From Streptomyces cynarae (GTDB lineage Bacteria > Actinomycetota > Actinomycetes > Streptomycetales > Streptomycetaceae), in NCBI RefSeq assembly GCF_025642135.1, contig NZ_CP106793.1, positions 434,001 through 498,000 on the forward strand: DNA of 64,000 nt. Reading direction: 5' to 3'. The translations under genes were made by a program, and so were the position numbers. How positions within the stretch are numbered: position 1 is the stretch's first letter; every line of letters begins with the position of its first letter. This document shows, in pieces, positions 43,751 through 53,602 of this stretch. Under the pieces are notes generated by a model. It worked only from the letters and a program-made list of their open reading frames with translations. It was not told the origin of the DNA and searched no databases.

Positions 43751-44685
43751 CGGACGAAACTGCCCCCGCCGCGACAGGGCCACAGGGAAGCCAGGAACAG
43801 ACGGACATGGACGACATGGCTTGGTTCGCCGAGCAGTTCGAGACCCACCGCCCACGACTGCAGGCGGTGGCCTACCGGATGCTGGGCTCGCTCACCGAGG
43901 CCGACGACGCCCTCCAGGAGGCGTGGATCCGCACCACCCGCTCGGAGAGCAGCAGCATCAACAACATCAGCTCTTGGCTGGTGACCCTGGTCGGCCGGGT
44001 GTGCATCGACATGCTCCGTGGCCGTCAGTCCCGACGCGAGGACCTGGTCGGCACCTGGCTGCCGGAACCTGTCGTCACCACCGGCGAGACCCACGATCCC
44101 GAACAAGCCAGCCTGCTCGCCGACTCCGTCGGCCTCGCGCTCCTCGTCGTGCTCGACAGCCTGGAACCAGCAGAACGACTCGCATTCGTCCTGCACGACA
44201 TGTTCGGCGTCCCGTTCGACGAGATCGCCCCGATCGTGGACCGAACCCCTGTCGCCGCGCGCCAGCTCGCCAGCCGAGCCCGCCGTCGGCTGCGCGGAAC
44301 GACCACGGTGCCGGACGCCGACCTGCCTACCCAACGGCGCATCGTCGACGCGTTCCTCGCTGCCTCCCGCGCCGGTGACTTCGAAGCCCTGGTCACCCTG
44401 CTCGCCCCCGACGTCGTCTTCCGCATCGACACTGGACCCCGCGCTTGGCCCACCCCGGCTCTCCTCACCGGCGCCCGCGACGTGGCGGAGCACACCACCA
44501 CTTTCGGACCGCGGTTCGCGACCCTGTGCAAGCCGGTGCTGGTCAACGGCGCCGCCGGCATCATCGCCACCGGCCGCGCCGGCGTCCTCGCCGTTGTCGG
44601 CATCACTGTCATCGACGAGCGCATCGCCGAGATCGACCTCATCCTCGACCCCGACAAGCTCTCCGGCCTCACCATCGGCGACTGA
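43747..44685 (+). CDS. ECF41-type sigma factor with C-terminal SnoaL-like domain
   Basis: 312 residues from GTG 43747, overlapping the hemerythrin stop (GTGA); ATG 43807 is an alternative. Sigma-2 region: HRPRLQAVAYRMLGSLTEAD with DDALQEAWIR; sigma-4 region: LEPAERLAFVLHDMFGVPFD and RQLASRARRRLR. The C-terminal 110 residues are the fused NTF2/SnoaL-like domain that in ECF41 factors replaces an anti-sigma factor, ending in the ECF41-like DPDKL motif near the C-terminus. It directs RNA polymerase, probably to the promoter at 42256-42282. No anti-sigma gene is present. Confidence 0.93.
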   Translation: MTDETAPAATGPQGSQEQTDMDDMAWFAEQFETHRPRLQAVAYRMLGSLTEADDALQEAWIRTTRSESSSINNISSWLVTLVGRVCIDMLRGRQSRREDLVGTWLPEPVVTTGETHDPEQASLLADSVGLALLVVLDSLEPAERLAFVLHDMFGVPFDEIAPIVDRTPVAARQLASRARRRLRGTTTVPDADLPTQRRIVDAFLAASRAGDFEALVTLLAPDVVFRIDTGPRAWPTPALLTGARDVAEHTTTFGPRFATLCKPVLVNGAAGIIATGRAGVLAVVGITVIDERIAEIDLILDPDKLSGLTIGD

Positions 44686-44911
44686 GTCATGCTTCACGCC
44701 CATGGCTACGGTTCGCACGACTCCGTTCGCCATGCCGCTGTCGCCCATCCGGACTGTTCGTGGCAGATATGCGCCGACTGCAACTACAGCGGCGCGCTCA
44801 CCAGCATCGCCAGCCACCGTAAGAAGGACCATCCTGAGCAGCATCCTCCCGGCCCAGGAGTTCCGCACCCTCGGCGGCACTTGGGAGTCACGACCCGCCA
44901 TCTGAGGAGGA

Positions 44912-45453
44912 CGGCTACCTGCCGCAGACAAGGTCGACGCACAGAGCGGCAAGGGCGACGTCTCTGTCGTCCGCACCGACAACAAGATCACCCCGGACGC
45001 CTACAAGTCCGACTCCCGACGGCGCTTGGGTGCCGGAGCCGACCGCGTCCAAGCTGGTCGCCGGGGCCCCGTCCATCGCCAACGGCCTCGTCGCGGGCAT
45101 CGACCAGATCCCGCCGCTCTCCCTGCAAGCCGGCCGGACGATGGGCGCGACCCGTCTGCGCGGGGCCTGGCACATCGTGATGCCGGGGGCGCTGCCCGGC
45201 TATCTGGCGGGACTCAAGCAGGGCCGGGCGTTCTCCTGGCGGTCGCTGATGGCCGCCGAGATCATCGTCTCCTCACCCGATCTGGGCGTCGGCCTGGGCC
45301 AGTTGCTGGAGAACGGGCGCAACAACTCCAGTATGTCGAGGTGTTCCTGGCCATCCTCCTGATCCTGCTCGTCGGCATCGCCATCGACCTGCTGATCTTC
45401 AGCCCGCTGGAGCGGTGGTGCTCCGCAGCCGTGGCCTGCTGGTCACCCGCTGA
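44912..45453 (+). pseudogene. Fused remnant of sulfonate ABC genes (ssuA then ssuC)
   Basis: The first part, DKVDAQSGKGDVSVVRTDNK with ITPDAYKSD and then WVPEPTASKLV, matches the middle of an alkanesulfonate-type substrate-binding protein. Without a gap the frame passes into IANGLVAGIDQIPPLSLQAG, ATRLRGAWHIVMPGALPGYL and FLAILLILLVGIAIDLLIFS, the C-terminus of an SsuC-type permease. It ends at a stop near 45451-45453 after two more frame changes. The DNA between the two gene parts, including the SsuA end, was deleted. It belongs to the sulfur-scavenging region that continues downstream. Confidence 0.75.
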
Positions 45454-45558
45454 GCGAACGGATCCCGATCGACACGGAGTGCGCGCCCTCCCCCGTCAGC
45501 CACGCGCACAGGGCACCGGCCCGCATGAGATCTGCTCGTTTCGATCACCGGACGTCGG

Positions 45559-46017
45559 TCAGGGATTCGTCCAGGCCTCGGGGTCCTCCGCGAGGCTCAG
45601 CACCTCGTCGGGCAGCTTGGCCGCGGCCACGTGGGCCAGGGTGACCTCGCCGAGGATCTTGCGGACGTTGGCGCGTACGGCGATCCACAGCGGCAGCAGC
45701 GACTCCGCGGGACCGCAGTAGGAGAGCTCGGGTGGGCGCACTCCCCGCACCGAGACCAGGGGACCGTCCGCCATGCGGACGACGTCGGCGATGGCGATCG
45801 ACTCCGCCGGGCGGGCGAGCCGGTAGCCGCCCTTGCCGCCGCGCTGGCTGACCACAAGACCGCCCCGGCGCAGGTCGCCGAGGATGCCCTCCAGGAATTT
45901 GTGCGGGATGCCCTGCGCCGCGGCAATCGCCTCGGCCTTGAGCGAGGCCTCGCCCCCTGCTGCGGCCAACTCCAGTGCCGCCCGCACCGCATAGTCCGCC
46001 CGCGCCGAGATCCGCAT
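45559..46017 (-). CDS. Rrf2-family regulator
   Basis: 152 residues from ATG 46017 (ATG 46032 gives five more). The winged helix opens MRISARADYAVRAALELAAA, with LKAEAIAAAQGIPHKFLEGI as recognition region and QRGGKGGYRLARPA as wing. Only one cysteine is present (SYCGPAE), so an Fe-S cluster of the IscR/NsrR type is not expected; the group near sulfonate genes in actinobacteria usually senses cysteine-pathway intermediates. Its position between ssu remnants and the SfnB-like gene suggests it governed this sulfur region. Confidence 0.9.
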   Translation of the reverse strand: MRISARADYAVRAALELAAAGGEASLKAEAIAAAQGIPHKFLEGILGDLRRGGLVVSQRGGKGGYRLARPAESIAIADVVRMADGPLVSVRGVRPPELSYCGPAESLLPLWIAVRANVRKILGEVTLAHVAAAKLPDEVLSLAEDPEAWTNP

Positions 46018-46069
46018 GCCGCGATTATCCATCACTGTCGTGTCGGTCCCGCACCGGTCGCCCTCCCGG

Positions 46070-47293
46070 TCAGGCCGGAAGGGCGAAGGGTGGGTGCGCG
46101 CCGTTGAGGAAGTAGTCGCCCACCTCGCGCAGTCTGTGGGTGACCGGCTCCCGCAGGGTGTGTGTCCGGGCGCTGCGCCAGAAGCGGTCGAAGCCGTGCC
46201 GCGCGGACGCGGCGTCGGCGCCGATGACGTCCAGGGCACGGGTGGTGACCTCCTGCGCGGCCCGGGAGGCGGCAGACTCGGCCACGCTTGCGAGGACGGC
46301 GATCTCCGCGCACTCCTCGTCGTCGAGATCCTCGCCCTGTACGAGGCCGCGCAGCAAGGCATCCACCGCCTGATCGGCGAGGGCGGACGCGGCGCGTGCG
46401 ACGACGGTGAGCTCGCCGTACACGGTCAGCGCGTACGGATCTTGCGGCGGGCTGTCCGGCCAGGGATGAGGCGAGAAGGGCTGCCAGGGGGACCTCATGC
46501 CCCTTCCGTACTCGCGAACCTCGGCCAGCAGGCCCTCTGCCACGCCAAGACAGAACTGGACGGAGACCAGGCGCGCGGTCGGCGCGGCCAGAGAGGCGAA
46601 GGGTGACAGGACGCCCTCGTCCGGTGACAGGGAGCCGAGCACATCGTCGGGCACGACCGGCACGGCATCGAACTCCACGCCGCCACCGGCCGCCAGCCGC
46701 TGACCGAAGGCGTCCCCGCCGCTGTCGCTCACGACGCCCGAGCCGGCGGGGTCGACCAGGACGGCCAACGGCTCACCTGTGCCGTACTTGGCGGCTCGAA
46801 CCACCAGCCGATCGGCGATCCCGACTCCGGCGGCATACCTCTGGTAGCCGTCGAGCAGATAGCCGCCCGACGTGGGGGTCAGGATGAGCGGTGGTTCATC
46901 TGAGGCGATTCCGCCTCCCCAGCACCACTGCCCCGCCGTCGACTCCCGCTCGATGCGGGCAGCACGGGCGCGGTCGGCGAAGAACCGGGCGCTGCAGGAC
47001 AGGAAGTAGTGGTTGCCCAGCAGGTGACCGATGGCCCCGTCGGCCGCGGCGACGGTCCGGATGACCGCGTATGCCGTGCGCCAGTCCGCACCGCCTCCCC
47101 CGAGTTCGGCCGGTGCCGGCAGTGTCAGCAGTCCCGACTCGCGCAGCCGCGCCACCTCGTCGAGCGGTGCCTTGCCGGCCTGTTCGCGCTCGGCCGCGTC
47201 CGTGGCCAGGTCGTCCGCCATCTCACGGGCTATGTGCAGCCAGTCGACCTGTCCGGCTCCCACGTCGGTCACCTCGTCCGCCGCCACCGTCAT
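46070..47293 (-). CDS. SfnB/DszC-like acyl-CoA-dehydrogenase-fold flavoprotein
   Basis: 407 residues. The N-terminal domain has DEVARLRESGLLTLPAPAEL, the middle has DGAIGHLLGNHYFLSCSARF and QWCWGGGIASDEPPLILTPT, and the C-terminal helical domain has TRALDVIGADAASARHGFDR. These fit flavin-dependent monooxygenases of the acyl-CoA dehydrogenase fold that attack sulfur compounds (SfnB, DszC), which lack the usual catalytic glutamate. It is likely part of desulfonation or dimethylsulfone use, in line with its ssu and luciferase-type neighbours. It is separated by 52 bp from the Rrf2 gene on the same strand. Confidence 0.88.
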   Translation of the reverse strand: MTVAADEVTDVGAGQVDWLHIAREMADDLATDAAEREQAGKAPLDEVARLRESGLLTLPAPAELGGGGADWRTAYAVIRTVAAADGAIGHLLGNHYFLSCSARFFADRARAARIERESTAGQWCWGGGIASDEPPLILTPTSGGYLLDGYQRYAAGVGIADRLVVRAAKYGTGEPLAVLVDPAGSGVVSDSGGDAFGQRLAAGGGVEFDAVPVVPDDVLGSLSPDEGVLSPFASLAAPTARLVSVQFCLGVAEGLLAEVREYGRGMRSPWQPFSPHPWPDSPPQDPYALTVYGELTVVARAASALADQAVDALLRGLVQGEDLDDEECAEIAVLASVAESAASRAAQEVTTRALDVIGADAASARHGFDRFWRSARTHTLREPVTHRLREVGDYFLNGAHPPFALPA

Positions 47294-47465
47294 GTCTTCA
47301 CCCGCTTCATGCGACTGCGACTGTCGCTACAGCTCAGTGCTGTGGTCATGGCGTCTTCCTTCAGGGGACCGAGGACGACGCGGTGCCCGGCGAGGCGGCG
47401 TGCGAGTGCAGCGGTGCGCAGTGACGCGTCGGCTTCATCATCCTCACTCTCCTCTTCGACCACCG

Positions 47466-47870
47466 TCAATGGTTTCCTAGTAATTCGATAGGAAAACTAG
47501 GAAAGCCGGTTCGTTCCGGCTGATTCTCGCTCTCGGACGGCGAGTTCGGGATGGGGGCGGCCGGGTGGTCGCCCCTGGCCCGAGGCTGTCGGCCGCGCCG
47601 TGGAGGCGTTCGTGGGAGCGTGGCGCCGCCGGACAAGGCCGGATCCTGCCGCGGCTGCGCAGCTCCGGGACGACGAGGTCGACGAAGGTGCCGGGGGTGG
47701 TGGCACAGGCGAGGTTGAAGCCGTCGACGTCGGCCTCCTCGACCCAGCGCTCCAGTTCGTCGGCGACCGTCGCCGGGGACCCCACCTCGACGTGGCCGAT
47801 GCCGCCGGCTCCCAGGTAGCGGGCGACCTCGTCGAGAGTCCAGCGGTGGGTTCGGATCGGCTGTGGAGAA
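47466..47870 (-). pseudogene. C-terminal remnant of an NtaA/SnaA-type flavin monooxygenase
   Basis: The minus strand reads THRWTLDEVARYLGAGGIGH, VEVGSPATVADELERWVEEA and DVDGFNLACATTPGTFVDLV, then ends in disrupted sequence. VGSPxxVAD and DGFNL are hallmarks of the NtaA/SnaA/DszA group of luciferase-like monooxygenases. The N-terminal 300 or so residues are absent. The end has another frame change. Confidence 0.75.
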
Positions 47871-47957
47871 GATCGCGAGGGCCGAGCGGACGGCGTCGGT
47901 GTCGCCTCCGACCGCGACGCCGACGGGCCACTGCCGAAGGAGACACCGGTCGTCACC

Positions 47958-48386
47958 GTGAACGACGGCCCCTTCGGCGCCCGGCGCATCGCCGACCCGC
48001 GCGCGGTCGTGGCCGAATGGCGGGCGAAGGCGGAGGCGCACGGCTGGTCGCTGCGCGAGACCGTCATCGCCCTCGGCCCGCAGCGCGGGCACGTCGGCAC
48101 CCCGTCCGGCCTGGCCGACAAGTTCGCCCATTTCGTGCGGCACGGCGCGATCGACGGTTTCAACGTCACGCCGTACCTCATCCCCGGCGGCCTCGACGAC
48201 ATCGTCGACCTGCTCGTCCCGGAACTGCGGGAACGCGGGATCTACCGCACCGAGTACACCGGCACCACACTCAGCGAACACCTCGGCCTGCGCGAACCCC
48301 CTCACCCACCGGTCCGCGCGGGACCGACGGCAGGCGGGCTGAGCACAGGGATGGCCTTCCACTCAGGACTGAGTACACATGACTGA
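47958..48386 (+). pseudogene. C-terminal remnant of a second NtaA/SnaA-type monooxygenase
   Basis: 142 codons on the plus strand: LRETVIALGPQRGHVGTPSG, KFAHFVRHGAIDGFNVTPYL and DDIVDLLVPELRERGIYRTE with TTLSEHLGL, the usual end of the group, then a Pro-rich tail. The conserved N-terminal barrel is missing, so a start at 47958 gives no active enzyme. It is head-to-head with the remnant on its left. Confidence 0.75.
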
Positions 48387-48445
48387 CAAGAAGCTGTCAC
48401 ACACGGACCGGAATGCGGATTCGACCGACGCCCGTTCTGACTGAC

Positions 48446-49369
48446 ATGACTGTTGGAGTAGCGCTCAACGCGTCCGACGCGCCGAACCAGGTCGACGCCA
48501 CGGTACGACTGGCCCGGGAGGCAGCGGAGTTCGCTCTCACGTCGGCCTGGTTCGGGCAGACCTTCGGCGCGGACTCACCCCAGCTCGCGGCGATCGTCGG
48601 GCGGGAAGTGCCCGGACTGCAGGTCGGCACCTCCGCGATCCCCGTCTTCGGTCGCCACCCGCTGCTGGTCTCCAGCCAGGCCCAGACCGCCCAGGCCGCG
48701 ACCCACGGCCGCTACCACCTGGGTCTGGCCCTGGGCACGAAATTGCTGACAGAGACCGGCTTCGGCCTGCCCTTCGAACGCCCCATCGCCCGGCTGCGTG
48801 AGTTCCTCACCGCCCTGCGGCAGTTGACCGAGACCGGCACGGCCGACTTCCACGGTGAGCTGCTCACCGCGACCACCCCGGTCCCGGCGCGAGTACCGGG
48901 TGCCGAGAGCGGGGTCCCCCTGCTGGTCGCCGCGATGGGGCCGCAGGCGCTGCGGGTCAGCGGTGAGCTGGCGGACGGGATCCTGCCCTACCTTGCGGGA
49001 CCGCGCGCCCTGGCGGAACACATCGTTCCCGCCCTGACCGCCGCGGCCGAGGCCGCCGGCCGCCCCGCGCCCAGGATCGTGGCCCTGGTGCCCGGCGTGG
49101 TCACCGACGACGTGGACGCGGTGCGGGCCAAGGCCACCGAGAACCTCGCGTTCTACGAACAGGTCCCGTCCTACGCCCGGGTCATCGAACTCTCCGGCGG
49201 CCGACGGGCCGCCGACCTGGCCGTGATCGGCGACGAGAAGACCGTCGAGGCCGAGGTACGCCGTTACCGCGACGCCGGCGCCACCGAGGTCGTGTTCTCG
49301 GGCACCGAGATCGCGGGAGAAGCCGACCGTCGACGCACCTGGCGGCTCCTCGGCGAACTGGCCCGCTGA
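48446..49369 (+). CDS. LLM-class F420-dependent oxidoreductase
   Basis: 307 residues from ATG 48446; the frame is open to 48413. Luciferase-like TIM barrel with VGVALNASDAPNQVDATVRL at the N-terminus, FALTSAWFGQTFGADSPQLA, TSAIPVFGRHPLLVSSQAQT and VPLLVAAMGPQALRVSGELA. These fit an F420-type (TIGR03564-like) subgroup, in which 5-deazaflavin is the cofactor instead of FMN. It is followed 64 bp later by the DUF1684 gene on the same strand. The substrate is not known. Confidence 0.9.
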   Translation: MTVGVALNASDAPNQVDATVRLAREAAEFALTSAWFGQTFGADSPQLAAIVGREVPGLQVGTSAIPVFGRHPLLVSSQAQTAQAATHGRYHLGLALGTKLLTETGFGLPFERPIARLREFLTALRQLTETGTADFHGELLTATTPVPARVPGAESGVPLLVAAMGPQALRVSGELADGILPYLAGPRALAEHIVPALTAAAEAAGRPAPRIVALVPGVVTDDVDAVRAKATENLAFYEQVPSYARVIELSGGRRAADLAVIGDEKTVEAEVRRYRDAGATEVVFSGTEIAGEADRRRTWRLLGELAR

Positions 49370-49433
49370 GCACGCCGGTCCAACCGCCGGCTCGACCGGC
49401 CCGCCTGCACCCCCTCGTGAAGAAGGAGGACCC

Positions 49434-50258
49434 ATGACCACCGAGGCCACCACGACCGACTTCCATGCCTTCACCGAGAACTGGTTGGAGTGGTACCGCG
49501 CCCAGGAGGCCCGGCTCGCCGCCCCGCACGGGTTCCTGGCGATCACCGGCCTGCACTGGCTCGACCACCGGCCGCAGCGCTTCCCGGACGCGCCCGGTGC
49601 GTGGCGCACCGGCCCCGACGGGGTCGTCGTAGACCTCGGCGACGGCGAGGAACTGGTCGTCGACGGAACACCGGTGCACGGTGAACACCGCTTCGGCGTG
49701 CTTCCCGAACGCGGCGGCGTCGACGCCGTCTGGGGAGACGCCGTCATCGAGATCGCCAGGCGCGGCGGGCACGACATCGTGCGCCCCCGGCACCCGGACG
49801 CGCCGCTGCGCACGGCCTTCACGGGAACGCCGGCCTACGCCCCCGACCCGCGCTGGGCCCTGACGGGCCGCTACATCCCCTTCGACACACCGCGACCGAC
49901 CACCGTGGGCGCCGCAGTCGAGGGCCTTGAGCACGTGTACGACGCTCCGGGCAGGATCGAGTTCGAGCTGGACGGGCGCCGACTGTCGCTCACCGCGTTT
50001 CCCGGGCGTGGAGCGGGACGGCTGATGGTGCTGTTCACCGACGCGACCTCCGGGGTCACCACCTACGCCGCCAACCGGGTCCTCACCCTGGAGCCGCCCG
50101 CCGCCGACGGTACGGTCGTCCTGGACTTCAACCGCGCCGCGAACCTGCCGTGCGCCTACACGGACCTGGCCACCTGCCCGCTTCCCCCGGCCGATAACCG
50201 CCTGCCGGTGGCGATCGAGGCCGGCCAGAAGATCCCCCGCGAGCGCGGCGGTTCCTGA
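49434..50258 (+). CDS. DUF1684 domain protein
   Basis: 274 residues from ATG 49434, with GGAGG 6 bp before it. The family pattern is clear: WLEWYRAQEARLAAPHGFLA, then ITGLHWLDHRPQRFPDAPGA, RYIPFDTPRPTTVGAAVEGL, and the closing VVLDFNRAANLPCAYTDLAT with CPLPPADNRLPVAIEAGQK. No reaction has been established for DUF1684 to my knowledge; the conserved DFN...NPPCA/CAY and LP.PxNxLPV motifs suggest an enzyme. It is co-directional with the F420-type oxidoreductase and may act with it. Confidence 0.92.
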   Translation: MTTEATTTDFHAFTENWLEWYRAQEARLAAPHGFLAITGLHWLDHRPQRFPDAPGAWRTGPDGVVVDLGDGEELVVDGTPVHGEHRFGVLPERGGVDAVWGDAVIEIARRGGHDIVRPRHPDAPLRTAFTGTPAYAPDPRWALTGRYIPFDTPRPTTVGAAVEGLEHVYDAPGRIEFELDGRRLSLTAFPGRGAGRLMVLFTDATSGVTTYAANRVLTLEPPAADGTVVLDFNRAANLPCAYTDLATCPLPPADNRLPVAIEAGQKIPRERGGS

Positions 50259-50751
50259 ACCGGACCCGGCGCCGGTCCGACTGCCCCTGCAGGGCGTCGC
50301 TTTGCGGCGTTGGCATACGACAAGAGCCCTCCGTACGACCACGAACGGCATTGAGCGTCAGAGTCAAGCCTTGGCTCGCTGACCGGCAGCCCTCCCGCGC
50401 GGCAGGGTGCTCCAGGTGAAAGCCCGGCGGGATCACCGACGATCTCCGCAAGCGCGTGGTGGCCTCGCCGGTGAGGCGGCTTGCCATCAGATCGGTCATG
50501 GCGAGGTGGATCACGGCTTGGGAGCGGGCGTCAGATGCACACTCCGCACGCCGTCCCGCCCGCCCGCCCGCGGACAAGGACATCGGGGATCCCGCCACCA
50601 GGACGGCCACCCGGCGGTCAGCCCTGCCCACCAGCAGACACGCCCCGGCATCACCGGAGCGCTCACCGGATTGCGTCCGGTGGCTGCAGGATGGACGCGC
50701 GATCGCGTTGGCGTGATGTGCGATGGACGTTCCTGCGGCCGAGCCGTCGGC
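50259..50751. other. Intergenic stretch with a possible transposase scrap
   Basis: 493 bp. On the minus strand near 50440-50540 the phrase VIHLAMTDLMASRLTGEATT recalls the end of some IS5-type transposases but is too short to call. No hairpin or RNA gene was recognised after the response regulator stop. Confidence 0.3.
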
Positions 50752-51420
50752 TCAACCCGCGTGGGGCCGGGCCAGGCCATGGTCGTAGGCGAAGATCACG
50801 GCCTGGATGCGGTCGCGGGCGCCGATCTTGGACAGGACGCGGCCGACATGGGTCTTCACCGTGGATTCGGACAGCACGAAGCGGGTGGCGATCTCACCGT
50901 TGGACCAACCCTTGCCGATGGCGACGAGGATCTCGCGTTCGCGGTCCGTGAGGGACGCCAGTCTCGGGTCCTCGGCGGAGCCGGCGGCGTGCGGCGGCAC
51001 GAGCCGGGCGAATTCGTGCAGCAGGCGGCGGGTGAGGGCGGGGGCGATCACGGCGTCGCCGGCGGCCACGGCACGGATGCCGGCGAGGAGTTCCTCGGGG
51101 CGGGCGTCCTTGAGCAGGAAGCCGCTGGCTCCGGCGCGCAGGGCCGCGTAGACGTACTCGTCGAGGTCGAAGGTGGTCAGGACGAGGACCCGGGAACGGT
51201 CACCGGCGGCGACGATCCGACGGGTGGCCTCGATGCCGTCCATACCCGGCATGCGTACGTCCATCAGGACGACGTCGGGCCGGAGTTCTGCGGCCTTGCG
51301 CACTGCCTCCGCCCCGTGCGCGGCCTCGCCGACGACCTCCGTCTCAGGCACGGAGTCGAGAAGCATGCGGAAGCCGTACCGCTGGAGCGGCTGGTCGTCG
51401 ACGACGAGCACGGTGGTCAC
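50752..51420 (-). CDS. NarL-type response regulator
   Basis: 222 residues from GTG 51420, overlapping the kinase stop by four bases. Receiver domain: [20 protein letters not shown] with the acidic pair, phosphorylated Asp in [16 protein letters not shown] (about residue 55), the switch Thr in [17 protein letters not shown] and Lys in [13 protein letters not shown]. The C-terminal LuxR/NarL helix-turn-helix is [40 protein letters not shown]. It is activated by the adjacent kinase and probably controls the ABC operon in which both sit. Confidence 0.95.
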   Translation of the reverse strand: MTTVLVVDDQPLQRYGFRMLLDSVPETEVVGEAAHGAEAVRKAAELRPDVVLMDVRMPGMDGIEATRRIVAAGDRSRVLVLTTFDLDEYVYAALRAGASGFLLKDARPEELLAGIRAVAAGDAVIAPALTRRLLHEFARLVPPHAAGSAEDPRLASLTDREREILVAIGKGWSNGEIATRFVLSESTVKTHVGRVLSKIGARDRIQAVIFAYDHGLARPHAG

Positions 51421-52724
51421 GAGGCACCGTCCTGGGGAGTGAGGTCGAGGTCGACCTGTACCCTCCAGCCGGCGCCTGCGGGGCCCGCACTGACGTGTCC
51501 GCCGTAGAGCGCCGCTCGTTCTCGCATGCCCACCAGGCCGTGTCCTTCCTCGTTCACCGCGCAGGGACGACCGGCCGGGGTGGACGGGCCTGAGTCCTGG
51601 ACGGTCATGGTCAGCCGCGTGTCCTGCACGACGATCGCCAGGTTCGCACGCGCGCCGGCGCCGGCGTGTTTCAGGGTGTTCGTCAGGGCCTCCTGCGCGA
51701 TGCGGTAGACCGTCAGCTGCACCCCGCTGTCGAGGGCGTCGATGTCTCCGGCCGTACGGTAGACGACCTCCACGCCGGCGGCTCGCACTCCCTCGCACAG
51801 CGCGTCGATGTCCGTGAGACCAGGCTGCGGGCTCAGCTCGGGTTCGGTCGGCGGACCGTCCGCCTCGCGCAGTACGCCGAGCACCCTGCGCAGTTCGCCC
51901 AGGGCCTGGCGGCCGGTGTCTCCGATGAGATGCAGGGCCTCCTTGCCGCGTTCCGGTGCGGCACCGGCGGCATAGGCTCCCGCGTCGGCAAGCGTGATGA
52001 TGACGGACAGGTTGTGGCCGACGATGTCGTGCATCTCGCGGGCCACTCGTGTCCGTTCGGCGGCGACGGCGAGTCTGCCGCGCTGGTCGCGTTCGATCTC
52101 CAGCCGTGCCGCGCGGTCGCGCAGCCCGGCCAGTTGGGCCCGCCGGATGCGGATCATCAGGCCGAGAGCGAGTGCCGCGGTCGCCGTGCTGAGGAGGAAG
52201 AAGAGGGCGTCCCAGACCGACACCGCCGCCGACACCCGCGCCGCGACCAGGCTCAGTGCACCCGCTGTGACGGCACAGGCCCACAGGAGCTGCCGTAGCC
52301 GCCCATGCAGGGCCAGGCTGTACAGGGCGACGAAGAGGGCGACGTCCGCACGGAGCACGGCGCCGAGGGACCACTGGAGGACGAACACGGCTGTGACGGC
52401 GCTGAAGGCGGCGGCGGGTGCCCGGCGTCGCCACATCAGCGGCAGCACCAGTCCGGCCTGCAGGGCCAGCATGCCCGCCACGGGCAACCGGGTGAACGTC
52501 AGGCGGAAGCGGCGCAGGCCATGGCCGTCGCCGTCCCCGCCGATCACGCCGACCGTGTGAAGCAGGTCCGGCAGGCAGAACATCAGGAAGACCAGGGCCA
52601 CCACCGCGGTGTCCAGCACCCACGGACGGGCCCGGTCGGCGTGCCGGAGCCGCTGGCCGGCCCGGCCGAGCCGGGCGACCAGCGGCCCCATCCCGCTGAG
52701 ATCTTCGGTGGTCACGGAGGTCAC
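51417..52724 (-). CDS. NarL-family (HisKA_3) sensor histidine kinase
   Basis: 435 residues. The sensor part has about five or six hydrophobic segments (residues 35-190) with short loops, so it probably reads a membrane or envelope signal. A coiled linker ([20 protein letters not shown]) leads to the phospho-acceptor region [20 protein letters not shown] (His near 232). The HATPase domain has [16 protein letters not shown] and [19 protein letters not shown] 52724 is the annotated start; GTG 52715 is possible. Translationally coupled to the response regulator. Confidence 0.94.
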   Translation of the reverse strand: MTSVTTEDLSGMGPLVARLGRAGQRLRHADRARPWVLDTAVVALVFLMFCLPDLLHTVGVIGGDGDGHGLRRFRLTFTRLPVAGMLALQAGLVLPLMWRRRAPAAAFSAVTAVFVLQWSLGAVLRADVALFVALYSLALHGRLRQLLWACAVTAGALSLVAARVSAAVSVWDALFFLLSTATAALALGLMIRIRRAQLAGLRDRAARLEIERDQRGRLAVAAERTRVAREMHDIVGHNLSVIITLADAGAYAAGAAPERGKEALHLIGDTGRQALGELRRVLGVLREADGPPTEPELSPQPGLTDIDALCEGVRAAGVEVVYRTAGDIDALDSGVQLTVYRIAQEALTNTLKHAGAGARANLAIVVQDTRLTMTVQDSGPSTPAGRPCAVNEEGHGLVGMRERAALYGGHVSAGPAGAGWRVQVDLDLTPQDGAS

Positions 52725-52750
52725 AACCCCATGATGCGGGTGGCTGCTGC

Positions 52751-53602
52751 TCAGACGTCGCTGCGCAGCAGCCTGAACGCCGCTCCGGCCAGGGCCAGGA
52801 CCACCCAGCCGAGGAAGACGAGGAGTCCGGCGCCCGGCGACAGGGTGGTCGAGTCATGGGTCAAGGCGAAGATCGACTCGCCCGCGTGGCTGGGGAGGTA
52901 GGGGTCGATGTTGCCCTGCCACGAGCTGGGCAGCAGGGAGATCAGTCCCGGTACGAGCATGAGAGCGGCGACAAGCACCGAGATACCGCCGGCCACCGAC
53001 CGCAGCAGCGCGCCCAGCGCGGCGCCGATCACGCCGACCAGGCCCAGGTAGAGCCCGGCGCCCAGCAGACTGCGGACGACGCCGACGTGCCCGAGACCCA
53101 TGGCGGCAGGGGTGGCGGACACGATCTGGCTGCCGACGAGGAAGGCGACGAACGCGCCGACGGTGGCGATCACGAGCGCGACCAGCCCGTACACCGCGGC
53201 CTTGGACCAGAGCACGGGCAGCCGGCGCGGCACCGCGGCCAGGGTCGAGCGGATCATTCCGGTGGAGTACTCGCCCGCCGTGACCAGCACGCCGAGAACG
53301 CCGAGGGCGAGCTGGGCGAAGTTCGTGCCGAAGAGGGACAGGCTCACGGCCGTCGCGGAGGCGAAGTCGCGGTCCATGTGGCGGCCCGAGTCGAGATTGG
53401 ACTTGTAGTGGCTCGCGGCGATGACGCCGAAGGCGACCAGGAACACCAGGCCCAGGCCGAGGGTGATCCAGGTGGAGCGCAGGGACCAGAGCTTGACCCA
53501 CTCCGAGGCCAGCACGCGCCGCCCGGTCACCCGGTATGCGGGCCGGGACGGAGCGGCCGGGGCGGTCTCGGGAGTCTCGGGGGTCGCGGTGAGGGTGCTC
53601 AT
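52751..53602 (-). CDS. ABC-2-type transporter permease
   Basis: 283 residues with a Pro-rich cytoplasmic start, then RVLASEWVKLWSLRSTWITL leading into helix 1, and six hydrophobic segments in all. The loop AGEYSTGMIRSTLAAVPRRL is the typical coupling region of single-subunit ABC-2 export permeases. It pairs with the ATPase encoded directly upstream (4-base overlap ATGA at 53599-53602). Such pairs beside a NarL system often export antimicrobial compounds or lipids; the substrate is not visible. Confidence 0.93.
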   Translation of the reverse strand: MSTLTATPETPETAPAAPSRPAYRVTGRRVLASEWVKLWSLRSTWITLGLGLVFLVAFGVIAASHYKSNLDSGRHMDRDFASATAVSLSLFGTNFAQLALGVLGVLVTAGEYSTGMIRSTLAAVPRRLPVLWSKAAVYGLVALVIATVGAFVAFLVGSQIVSATPAAMGLGHVGVVRSLLGAGLYLGLVGVIGAALGALLRSVAGGISVLVAALMLVPGLISLLPSSWQGNIDPYLPSHAGESIFALTHDSTTLSPGAGLLVFLGWVVLALAGAAFRLLRSDV

